The notes beneath the pieces were generated by a model. That model searched no databases. It saw nothing but the letters and a program-made list of their open reading frames with translations, and was not told the origin of the DNA. A stretch of DNA of 64,000 nucleotides, taken from NCBI RefSeq assembly GCF_022539665.2, contig NC_081338.1, positions 4,091,679 through 4,155,678 of the forward strand, written 5' to 3'. Shown here piece after piece: positions 1 to 8,606 of the stretch. A program made the position numbers and the translations under genes. This DNA comes from Daphnia carinata. Lineage: Eukaryota > Arthropoda > Branchiopoda > Diplostraca > Daphniidae. Numbering within the stretch: the stretch's first letter is position 1; every line of letters starts with the position of its first letter.

Positions 1-2824
1 AAAAAACTTGTTTCTCTGCTAATATGCTAGAATTCTACTATACCAATTCCCGAACAGGCTGACAGGTTGTGGTTAGAGAAAGGCCTCATGATTCTTGAAT
101 TGAAAGCAGGGACACAGCCGGGTCATTTGAAACAAGTAAACGAATATATAATCAGATATTTAAAAAAAAAATGTAAAATGATATGTACAATGAAAGAGCA
201 GTACAGCATCTGAGGCTGTGCCAGAAGTGGTTATGCTGGAACATGGTGGAAAAAACGTAAAAAGTTATCCTACCCTTGATTGCTGGATTACTTATGTATG
301 TATGTGTAGCTATGTTCCTGAAATGCACACTGTGAACGTGACAACATTCACTACGAAAGCAACAAAAGGAACCAAAGCTATGCAAACATACGACACGATA
401 GTTTGTGTGATACCGAATTGTCTACGTCAAATAGGTTGTGGAAGAGTTCCATAAGTCGACTGTTGTTGCACGCAACTGGACAACAAGTGGAAGTGGAACG
501 GCGCGGCAAGAGACGAAACGGATTAAACGCCACGTGATATCTAACAACAAACAGGGATCCATTATGGCAATCCGTTTCACACACAAAAAAAAAAAAATTT
601 CACCAAAAAAAAAAAAAAATCACACTTTTTCTTTTTTTCCGACACGTAGCCATCTACCGCTCAGACTCGTTATTACTCGCGTAGGCAATTTCAGTCCATT
701 GGATGCCATTCGCAGTTAGTTCAGTAGCGTGGATGGAGAGAATAACGCGTGGCTGGAGGAACAATTGAAAAATGGATAAGATAATACAACAAAAGGATGG
801 TAAGTATAAACATTATTATATTGGTTTTCAATTATTAATTGTTGTTTATTAGATCAAATTATGAAGCTGCAGGCCCAATTATTGGAACAACACAAAATAT
901 TAGATAACAGCAAAGCTAAGGATGGTAAGGCCTAATACGTAATGATTCTATTTATTTGCTTTTATTCATTTGTGTTTTGTAGCTCAAATTTTGAGTCTAC
1001 AAGCTCAGCTAGGGGAAAAGAACAAATTGGAACGCAACAGTTTCCAAACAGTGAAGGAGGTTTTTCCAAACTCATCCCTAACTGAACATGAGGATGAATT
1101 GGCATTAGGCGAACACAGTCAGGTACCTAAACTTTTCAAATAAGAATTCAAAATAAGTATAGAATTTTAACAGACAATTATTTATTGTTTAGTTATTCAG
1201 TCCACCACCTGACAGTGTGTTAAAGTTAAATTCTGTTAGTGCTGCACTAAAAGAATTGTTAGTAATAAGTCCATGCAGCGAAGGAAGTGAACAATTGTGG
1301 GACCGTATTTGGGCTGAAAATGGGTGTGGTACGGAAACCCAGAAACAGCACGGGTTCAACATAAAACATGAATTAGGTACTTTTCGGTTTTTTGTCTATC
1401 GAAAAAGTATTTTTAATGCTATTATTTTGCATTCACAGAATTTTAGTGGGGGATCAAGTCAAGTCTGGAAGTGTTACAGGATGGAAGAGTGAGCCTACAG
1501 TTGAAAAACACTGAAAGTGCATTACCATTAAGGTATGAGGTAAAGTAATAGAGTATGCAAATTGTCTAATGAGAAGTACCATCTTGTGTGAATGAATCCT
1601 GTGTAACAGCAATCCTTTATAGTTCTGTCACAGCTAGAAGCCTCAAATAATTCTGCTTCTCTTGCTAAAGAACAACTTGTCCTTTACGTTCAGAGTGTTG
1701 GTGAAGCTGGGTACTTAAATGGCCCTAAAGATGTTTCATTTCGTTGGCATTGCAGCGATGAACATCATACATGGATTTTTTAGGTATGAAAGGAATTTTC
1801 TTGAAAATTTTTTGAATTTATGACAAAGCATTTCTCCTGCTTTTTGCCAACCATGTCTAATCTAAAAAAAAAATTTATCCAATAGGAAAGGATTTTCAGC
1901 ATACTGGGAACACAACTATCAACAATGCAACATTCTAGGGGTGCTATTTTATCATTCAAGAGCCTTATACAATGATTTTCATCCGCAATTTGTATGGCCT
2001 TTCCCAAGCTTCTGCAAGAAGTTGAATCTATAAGTCATGTAAGTCACATGAGCAACAATTGAGATGCTTAATGGTGTTGTTTTTCTTTTCTCAGCATAGG
2101 TTAATAGTAACATTGGATCTGAAAAGATTCTTGGTTGGGGCAAGACACTGAATAAATTGTAAAGATTGAATGGATGACATGACATTTCTATACTTAATTT
2201 GGATTCCCGAGACGGTATTTTATATTTAAAAAATTGAAGTGCATATCTGGGCTCCCTTCCTTTCCGTAGCCCCGTTTCCCCTTGACTCGTAATAAGCCCG
2301 TAGGGGGTCATGCCCCTACTGTACGGTATATATAAAAACAACATATACCGAGGTTTGGAGGGCTCTGGCCGGAAAGGGGACGTGGGGGTCCGCGTAGTCC
2401 GATGATGTGTTCACGGAGGGCGACGTGGCTACCCACAAATCCGAACTAAAGGTTAATCGCTCCTGTAAAAATGTTCCAAATCTTCAGCTCTTCTTCCGGC
2501 TTCTCTTAGCCAATCACCGGGTAATCTCCCCGGTGGGTCAACAAGGCAGTGTCTCCCCCTGCCTGGGTTGACGGCAACTTTTGAAAGGGCCATTGTGCCT
2601 TTTTAAAGTTGCAAAAATAATTGTAATGTGCAGAGAATTGTCAATAAAATTTTTTTTATAAAATATTTTTTGCAAAATTCGTTTCTTTCATTGTCTGTGT
2701 TCACACATTACATTTATCACCTTTTTTTTTTTGCTTTGCTTAATTTGTTTTTGTCACCTTTGATGGTTTCATCGGTGCATTGTTTCCATTGGTTTATCGT
2801 TTAACTGTAAGCATTCTATTATTG
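1..2824 (+). repeat. Left arm of a giant inverted repeat
   Basis: This arm is the reverse complement of 3336-6159; paired coordinates sum to about 6160 along the whole length. Differences I could see are single bases near the inner end and changes in homopolymer length. The window starts inside or at the edge of this arm, so its true outer limit is unknown. It contains an AT-rich outer part, a six-exon coding candidate at 772-1783 and a GC-rich hairpin block at about 2300-2613. Such near-identity means a recent event, ongoing gene conversion, or an assembly artefact. Confidence 0.95.
772..1783 (+). CDS. Unrecognised six-exon coding candidate in the left arm
   Basis: Candidate exons are 772-799, 853-924, 983-1122, 1193-1376, 1447-1539 and 1634-1783, each with GT and AG borders. 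The first four join in phase and start with ATG. Exons 2 and 3 encode two related heptad-like segments (QIMKLQAQL and QILSLQAQL), which suggests a coiled coil made by exon duplication. Exons 5 and 6 are open and join to each other in phase. The join from exon 4 to exon 5 is off by one base with the sites I can see, so either a splice site is missed or the gene is broken. The last exon ends in HTWIF and a stop. I do not recognise the family. It may be a host gene caught in the duplication or a cargo gene of a mobile element. Confidence 0.4.
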
Positions 2825-2888
2825 TCAAGGGATCGAACCCTGGATGTCCGGCATAGCGCGCCGATGCTCTACCAATGAGCCATGAATC
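2822..2888 (-). repeat. tRNA-like sequence 1 in the palindrome spacer
   Basis: On the minus strand there is a good A box (TGGCTCATTGGTAGAGC) and a good B box (GGTTCGATCCC) with D, anticodon and T arms that can pair. The base before the anticodon is C rather than T and the acceptor stem does not pair well. This reads as a tRNA pseudogene or the head of a tRNA-derived SINE rather than a working tRNA. Confidence 0.5.
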
Positions 2889-3008
2889 TTATGATGTCAA
2901 GTTGGCTTTTTTCTAGTCACTTGTGGACTTGCATTTACATATAGAATAAAACTGAAATGCAATTCTGCAATATACTCTTCTACAATTATTCTACTTCAAT
3001 TTTACACA

Positions 3009-3080
3009 TCAACTGAGGTTTGAACCCATATTAACAGGTATCGCAGCTAAAGGCTCTACCACAGAGCTATGGACCTTATT
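3009..3080 (-). repeat. tRNA-like sequence 2 in the palindrome spacer
   Basis: The minus strand shows a D arm GCTCTGTGGTAGAGC and a T-loop region GGGTTCAAACC, about 70 bases in all. The anticodon stem is poor. It is a decayed tRNA-like sequence between two others. Confidence 0.45.
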
Positions 3081-3169
3081 AATGCAATAGAAAGATAAAC
3101 ATATAGTTGTGAAAGACTGCATAAACATCCTAGACGATAACATATGATATGCGATAATAAAATATTTAT

Positions 3170-3245
3170 ACATATCTCGTGGCTCAATGTTAGAGCATCG
3201 GCGTTGCACGCTGAATGTCTGGGGATCGGTTCCCATACGAGTAAA
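3170..3245 (+). repeat. tRNA-like sequence 3 in the palindrome spacer
   Basis: The plus strand contains GGCTCAATGTTAGAGCATC (D arm), an anticodon arm TCGGC/GCTGA whose loop would read TGC, and a T arm TGGGG/CCCAT. CTCGT and ACGAG can form part of an acceptor stem. The B box is altered (GATCGGTTCCC). It resembles tRNA-like sequence 1 in inverted orientation, so the spacer itself has an inner inverted pair. Confidence 0.5.
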
Positions 3246-3546
3246 ACAAAATACAAAATTAATTCAAAAAATATCCAGATATTACACGTTGTTCCTTGAA
3301 TCTAAGTTGAAGAATCCAAAGAGTGTAATAAATAATAATAGAATGCTTACAGATAAACGATAAACCAATGGAAACAATGCACCGATGAAACCATCAAAGG
3401 TGACAAAAACAAATTAAGCAAAGCAAAAAAAAAAAAAGGTGATAAATGTAATGTGTGAACACAGACAATGAAAGAAACGAATTTTGCAAAAAATATTTTA
3501 TAAAAAAAATTTTATTGACAATTCTCTGCACATTACAATTATTTTT

Positions 3547-3859
3547 GCAACTTTAAAAAGGCACAATGGCCCTTTCAAAAGTTGCCGTCAACCCAGGCAG
3601 GGGGAGACACTGCCTTGTTGACCCACCGGGGAGATTACCCGGTGATTGGCTAAGAGAAGCCGGAAGAAGAGCTGAAGATTTGGAACATTTTTACAGGAGC
3701 GATTAACCTTTAGTTCGGATTTGTGGGTAGCCACGTCGCCCTCCGTGAACACATCATCGGACTACGCGGACCCCCACGTCCCCTTTCCGGCCAGAGCCCT
3801 CCAAACCTCGGTATATGTTGTTTTTATATATACCGTACAGTAGGGGCATGACCCCCTAC
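3547..3859 (+). other. GC-rich block with serial hairpins (possible structured RNA)
   Basis: Inside AT-rich DNA this block holds five hairpins in order. H1, 3547-3584: GCAACTTT pairs with AAAGTTGC, with a further inner stem. H2, 3587-3622: GTCAAC/GTTGAC then AGGCAG/CTGCCT around a small internal loop. H3, 3624-3644: CACCGGG, seven-base loop, CCCGGTG. H4, 3648-3661: GGCT/AGCC. H5, 3840-3859: GTAGGGG, loop CATGAC, CCCCTAC. It does not match the snRNA, tRNA, 7SL or RNase P sequences I know. A mirror copy lies in the left arm at about 2300-2613. It may be a non-coding RNA, a structured element of a transposon, or a transcript end signal. Confidence 0.5.
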
Positions 3860-4376
3860 GGGCTTATTACGAGTCAAGGGGAAACGGGGCTACGGAAAGG
3901 AAGGGAGCCCAGATATGCACTTCAATTTTTTAAATATAAAATACCGTCTCGGGAATCCAAATTAAGTATAGAAATGTCATGTCATCCATTCAATCTTTAC
4001 AATTTATTCAGTGTCTTGCCCCAACCAAGAATCTTTTCAGATCCAATGTTACTATTAACCTATGCTGAGAAAAGAAAAACAACACCATTAAGCATCTCAA
4101 TTGTTGCTCATGTGACTTACATGACTTATAGATTCAACTTCTTGCAGAAGCTTGGGAAAGGCCATACAAATTGCGGATGAAAATCATTGTATAAGGCTCT
4201 TGAATGATAAAATAGCACCCCTAGAATGTTGCATTGTTGATAGTTGTGTTCCCAGTATGCTGAAAATCCTTTCCTATTGGATAATTTTTTTTTTAGATTA
4301 GACATGGTTGGCAAAAAGCAGGAGAAATGCTTTGTCATAAATTCAAAAAATTTTCAAGAAAATTCCTTTCATACCT

Positions 4377-5388
4377 AAAAAATCCATGTATGATGTTCAT
4401 CGCTGCAATGCCAACGAAATGAAACATCTTTAGGGCCATTTAAGTACCCAGCTTCACCAACACTCTGAACGTAAAGGACAAGTTGTTCTTTAGCAAGAGA
4501 AGCAGAATTATTTGAGGCTTCTAGCTGTGACAGAACTATAAAGGATTGCTGTTACACAGGATTCATTCACACAAGATGGTACTTCTCATTAGACAATTTG
4601 CATACTCTATTACTTTACCTCATACCTTAATGGTAATGCACTTTCAGTGTTTTTCAACTGTAGGCTCACTCTTCCATCCTGTAACACTTCCAGACTTGAC
4701 TTGATCCCCCACTAAAATTCTGTGAATGCAAAATAATAGCATTAAAAATACTTTTTCGATAGACAAAAAACCGAAAAGTACCTAATTCATGTTTTATGTT
4801 GAACCCGTGCTGTTTCTGGGTTTCCGTACCACACCCATTTTCAGCCCAAATACGGTCCCACAATTGTTCACTTCCTTCGCTGCATGGACTTATTACTAAC
4901 AATTCTTTTAGTGCAGCACTAACAGAATTTAACTTTAACACACTGTCAGGTGGTGGACTGAATAACTAAACAATAAATAATTGTCTGTTAAAATTCTATA
5001 CTTATTTTGAATTCTTATTTGAAAAGTTTAGGTACCTGACTGTGTTCGCCTAATGCCAATTCATCCTCATGTTCAGTTAGGGATGAGTTTGGAAAAACCT
5101 CCTTCACTGTTTGGAAACTGTTGCGTTCCAATTTGTTCTTTTCCCCTAGCTGAGCTTGTAGACTCAAAATTTGAGCTACAAAACACAAATGAATAAAAGC
5201 AAATAAATAGAATCATTACGTATTAGGCCTTACCATCCTTAGCTTTGCTGTTATCTAATATTTTGTGTTGTTCCAATAATTGGGCCTGCAGCTTCATAAT
5301 TTGATCTAATAAACAACAATTAATAATTGAAAACCAATATAATAATGTTTATACTTACCATCCTTTTGTTGTATTATCTTATCCATTT
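4377..5388 (-). CDS. Mirror copy of the unrecognised six-exon candidate
   Basis: Inverted copy of the candidate at 772-1783, with the same exon borders and the same phase problem between exons 4 and 5. Because the two copies face each other across the spacer, transcripts running through the centre would be able to fold into long double-stranded RNA. No independent evidence of function. Confidence 0.35.
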
Positions 5389-6419
5389 TTCAATTGTTCC
5401 TCCAGCCACGCGTTATTCTCTCCATCCACGCTACTGAACTAACTGCGAATGGCATCCAATGGACTGAAATTGCCTACGCGAGTAATAACGAGTCTGAGCG
5501 GTAGATGGCTACGTGTCGGAAAAAAAGAAAAAGTGTGATTTTTTTTTTTTTTTTTGGTGAAATTTTTTTTTTTTTGTGTGTGAAACGGATTGCCATAATG
5601 GATCCCTGTTTGTTGTTAGATATCACGTGGCGTTTAATCCGTTTCGTCTCTTGCCGCGCCGTTCCACTTCCACTTGTTGTCCAGTTGCGTGCAACAACAG
5701 TCGACTTATGGAACTCTTCCACAACCTATTTGACGTAGACAATTCGGTATCACACAAACTATCGTGTCGTATGTTTGCATAGCTTTGGTTCCTTTTGTTG
5801 CTTTCGTAGTGAATGTTGTCACGTTCACAGTGTGCATTTCAGGAACATAGCTACACATACATACATAAGTAATCCAGCAATCAAGGGTAGGATAACTTTT
5901 TACGTTTTTTCCACCATGTTCCAGCATAACCACTTCTGGCACAGCCTCAGATGCTGTACTGCTCTTTCATTGTACATATCATTTTACATTTTTTTTTTAA
6001 ATATCTGATTATATATTCGTTTACTTGTTTCAAATGACCCGGCTGTGTCCCTGCTTTCAATTCAAGAATCATGAGGCCTTTCTCTAACCACAACCTGTCA
6101 GCCTGTTCGGGAATTGGTATAGTAGAATTCTAGCATATTAGCAGAGAAACAAGTTTTTTCTTACAGAAGGATCAGAACTACAAAACATTGGAAATGTGGC
6201 TCAGAAGGTGGAAATGTAATGTTTACTTCTTTAAATTGATGTAAACAACTTTATGTAAACAATAGCCTAAATTGGTTTTGGCTGCATGCAACAAGAAAAA
6301 TTTGGAATATAAGATTGATGGATTCCTCGAGAAAGGACTAGGGTTCAATACTCGGATTCGCCAGGCGCGTATTTTTCTTCACAGCACATGTTTATTTGTC
6401 GAAATAACGAAAAATGGCA

Positions 6420-6610
6420 AAAAAGGAAAAATTCTTCCTTCTCGACGATCGGGGGCATCCCAGATTTTTTCTGGGACGACCACGCCAGCGTTCCAGATAT
6501 TTTCTGGGACGACCGCGCCAAGCAATATTAACCATTATGGGATTCGAACCACAGACCTTTCACATTGTAGTACAGCATGCTACCATTATGCCATAACTGT
6601 CCTTACATAC
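6420..6610 (-). repeat. tRNA-derived SINE-like element
   Basis: On the minus strand at about 6530-6605 there is an A-box-like TGGCATAATGGTAGC and a perfect B box GGTTCGAATCC. This is followed in the same direction by a body with two copies of a 35-bp unit containing TCTGGGACGACC (plus-strand 6460-6520). A tRNA-like head with a repeated body fits a SINE. Ends and target duplication were not defined. Confidence 0.5.
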
Positions 6611-6776
6611 ATTGTTTGAGATTTTGATAGCTATGTAGTTCTCTGATAAATAAAAAAAAACCAGGAAAAAAAGGAAAAGTACAATACAAAATTTTTCCCA
6701 TTAACTTTTACCTAACCTATAGCAAACTCAATAGATATTTTCAAATCATAAAATACTGTTTCGAAAAATGGCTTAC

Positions 6777-7284
6777 CTGGAGGACAACTTTATCAAAATT
6801 GTTAAAGCATTCCCCACAGACGATCCACTTAAGCAGTTCCTTTTCATCACATGTCACAGCTTCCTGAATGTATTGTTTACGCGGCTTCCCATCCAAGTGT
6901 TTTTATATGACGAACATCAACGGCATACCGCTTGCCATTGAAAGACCTAGATAAGAAAAAAAATGGCATAGATACGGTGGCACCTGTCGTCTTCCTTGAA
7001 TAAGAGCAGACTATGATCGCCGCATTGACACACGCCATGCCAGTTATTCAATGGGCACTGGCCTGAATTCGTCATACCAGTCTCCCACCTGTAAAAGGAA
7101 TGAAGATACTACTTTCAAACTGTCAATCATAAAATGTTGGTAAATTGATACCCCATGGAGACAAGATAGCACCGCTTAGACTCATCGTAAAAACGATAAT
7201 TGGGTGGGTACTCACAGCAAGACCTTTCATCAAACTAAAGAAAAAGGTAATTTAGCTGATATAATTATGTTAAAACGTGAGACC
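6777..7284 (-). pseudogene. Unrecognised Cys-rich gene with a frameshift
   Basis: A chain of minus-strand exons ends in order at 7284 (first visible exon, 5' limit unclear), then 7223-7152, 7088-6984 and 6946-6777. All borders are GT/AG and phases agree across three joins (2/1, 2/1, 2/1). The product is rich in cysteine (RSCCEYPPNYRFYDESKRC, then NNWHGVCQCGD), which suggests a secreted or extracellular domain. In the last exon the frame runs to a stop after GWEAA, while a second open frame with more cysteines continues to a good donor at 6777. One base too many near 6892 would explain this. I do not recognise the family. It is a decayed gene or a sequence error. Confidence 0.45.
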
Positions 7285-7591
7285 TTTGTGGAAAGCGAAC
7301 GCCACATCCGCCACTCATTACGCAATTTCTTTTACTTAATAGCCTATGATTCACTTCAAAGCTTTTCCATTAAACTTCTGTTGAACCACAAACGGATACC
7401 TAAAATAAATACAAGAAAGATCTATTTTAAAAAGATGATTTAAAAATATATATTTTAAAGTACAATCAACGTCTGAAACCATGATTATAATATTACCTAA
7501 TATGAGAAGACCTTCAGCGTGCACCGTCAGAAAAAGAAAATGTAAACTACCCACAGATACACTTAAGCGGTTAACCAACGCGTAGTGTAAG

Positions 7592-7880
7592 GCTGTTGCC
7601 AGCACCATCTAGCGCAAAGCTGTTGCCAGCACCATCTAGCGCAAAGCTGTTGCCAGCACCATCTAGCGCAAAGCTGTTGCCAGCACCATCTAGCGCAAAG
7701 CTGTTGCCAGCACCATCTAGCGCAAAGCTGTTGCCAGCACCATCTAGCGCAAAGCTGTTGCCAGCACCATCTAGCGCAAAGCTGTTGCCAACACCATCTA
7801 GCGCAAAGCTGTTGCCAACACCATCTAGCGCAAAGCTGTTGCCAGCACCATCTAGCGCAAACTGTAGACAGCACCACCTA
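7592..7880 (+). repeat. 27-bp minisatellite, about 10 copies
   Basis: A 27-bp unit beginning GCTGTTGCCAGCACC and continuing CATCTAGCGCAAA is repeated ten times almost without change, followed by a degenerate copy. The unit length is a multiple of three, so long frames open on both strands, but they are only translations of the repeat. Each unit contains CATCTAGCGC, the reverse of GCGCTAGATG. Confidence 0.95.
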
Positions 7881-8263
7881 GTGTGCAAACGGTAATGGCG
7901 AATTAATGCATGAAGAGAACTAATACCTTCCGACGCTCTTTTCGATTGTGTTTTGTATGCCGGAGATCACAATGACATTACTGAATACGCCTGGACTGCG
8001 TGAGCTGTAATTAGTCACCGTCTACGGAACAGCGACGAATGCCCGATTTTAAAATGGCTAAAAATTTAAAAAATGTTTATACATAACATTCATTTGAGCT
8101 AAAATTTAGTCTCGTGTTTGGAATTAGTGGAAGCGATTGCACAAATATGTGTATCTGGCTCGATCAACTTTAACGTAGATCTAAAATGGAAACCTTTTGT
8201 GGAAAGAAGAATAACAGACATACCTGTCTAGCAGTAATAGTCCTGGGCATCAATAAGACTGAG

Positions 8264-8606
8264 CTATATTTTCTTCATAGTTATTCGATCAACATGTTGA
8301 CAGTGTCGCTTAACTATTTCTGTGACAGAAGTTTTCAGCTGTCCTGTTCTTTTGGTCAAGCTAGTGAGATTTACATCAAAGTTCGCAATAATAACACCTC
8401 CAGCAGACGCCCTGAAATTCTTATCAACACTCTGACCAGATGCATCATCATACAAATTCAACATTAATGAACATATTAACTAACTACTAGATAAATGGAT
8501 CTCAGTCGAGTCCATTTGCTTCACACTTACTTCATTTTTGCTGTATCTCTCAAACATTAGATGTCTCCTGGTCACCGAAATACCAGCCAAGTGGGAAACG
8601 TCATCC
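8264..8606 (-). CDS. Unrecognised two-exon candidate
   Basis: Exons 8606-8531 and 8431-8264 on the minus strand join in phase 0 with a strong acceptor (TTTTACAG) and donor (GTAAGTG). The joined frame reads DDVSHLAGIS through TRRHLMFERY and continues to ITMKKI and a stop, about 80 residues. The amino-acid make-up looks protein-like, with no low-complexity bias. Upstream exons were not found. It could belong to the same decayed locus as the exons at 6777-7284. Confidence 0.35.

Larger units (their letters stand above)
3336..6159 (-). repeat. Right arm of the giant inverted repeat
   Basis: Mirror copy of 1-2824. The inner boundary lies near 3336, at the sequence AATAATAGAATGCTTACAG, where similarity to the left arm ends. 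The outer boundary is 6159 or beyond, because the partner sequence would lie left of position 1. All features named for the left arm have a minus-strand counterpart here, such as the coding candidate at about 4377-5388. Confidence 0.95.

Noticed and set aside
1979-2344. 121-codon frame in both palindrome arms (1979-2344 and 3815-4180)
   Set aside because: It runs across the hairpin block and an AT-rich region with no splice context and no recognisable domain; more likely a chance frame.
3170-3245. Functional tRNA-Ala(TGC) on the plus strand
   Set aside because: The acceptor stem pairs only in part and the B box is changed, so a working tRNA is unlikely.
7592-7880. CRISPR array
   Set aside because: The repeat is head to tail without spacers and the DNA is eukaryotic.
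7563-7895. Three long frames of about 100 codons across 7563-7895
   Set aside because: They are translations of the 27-bp tandem repeat in several frames on both strands; the unit length is a multiple of three.
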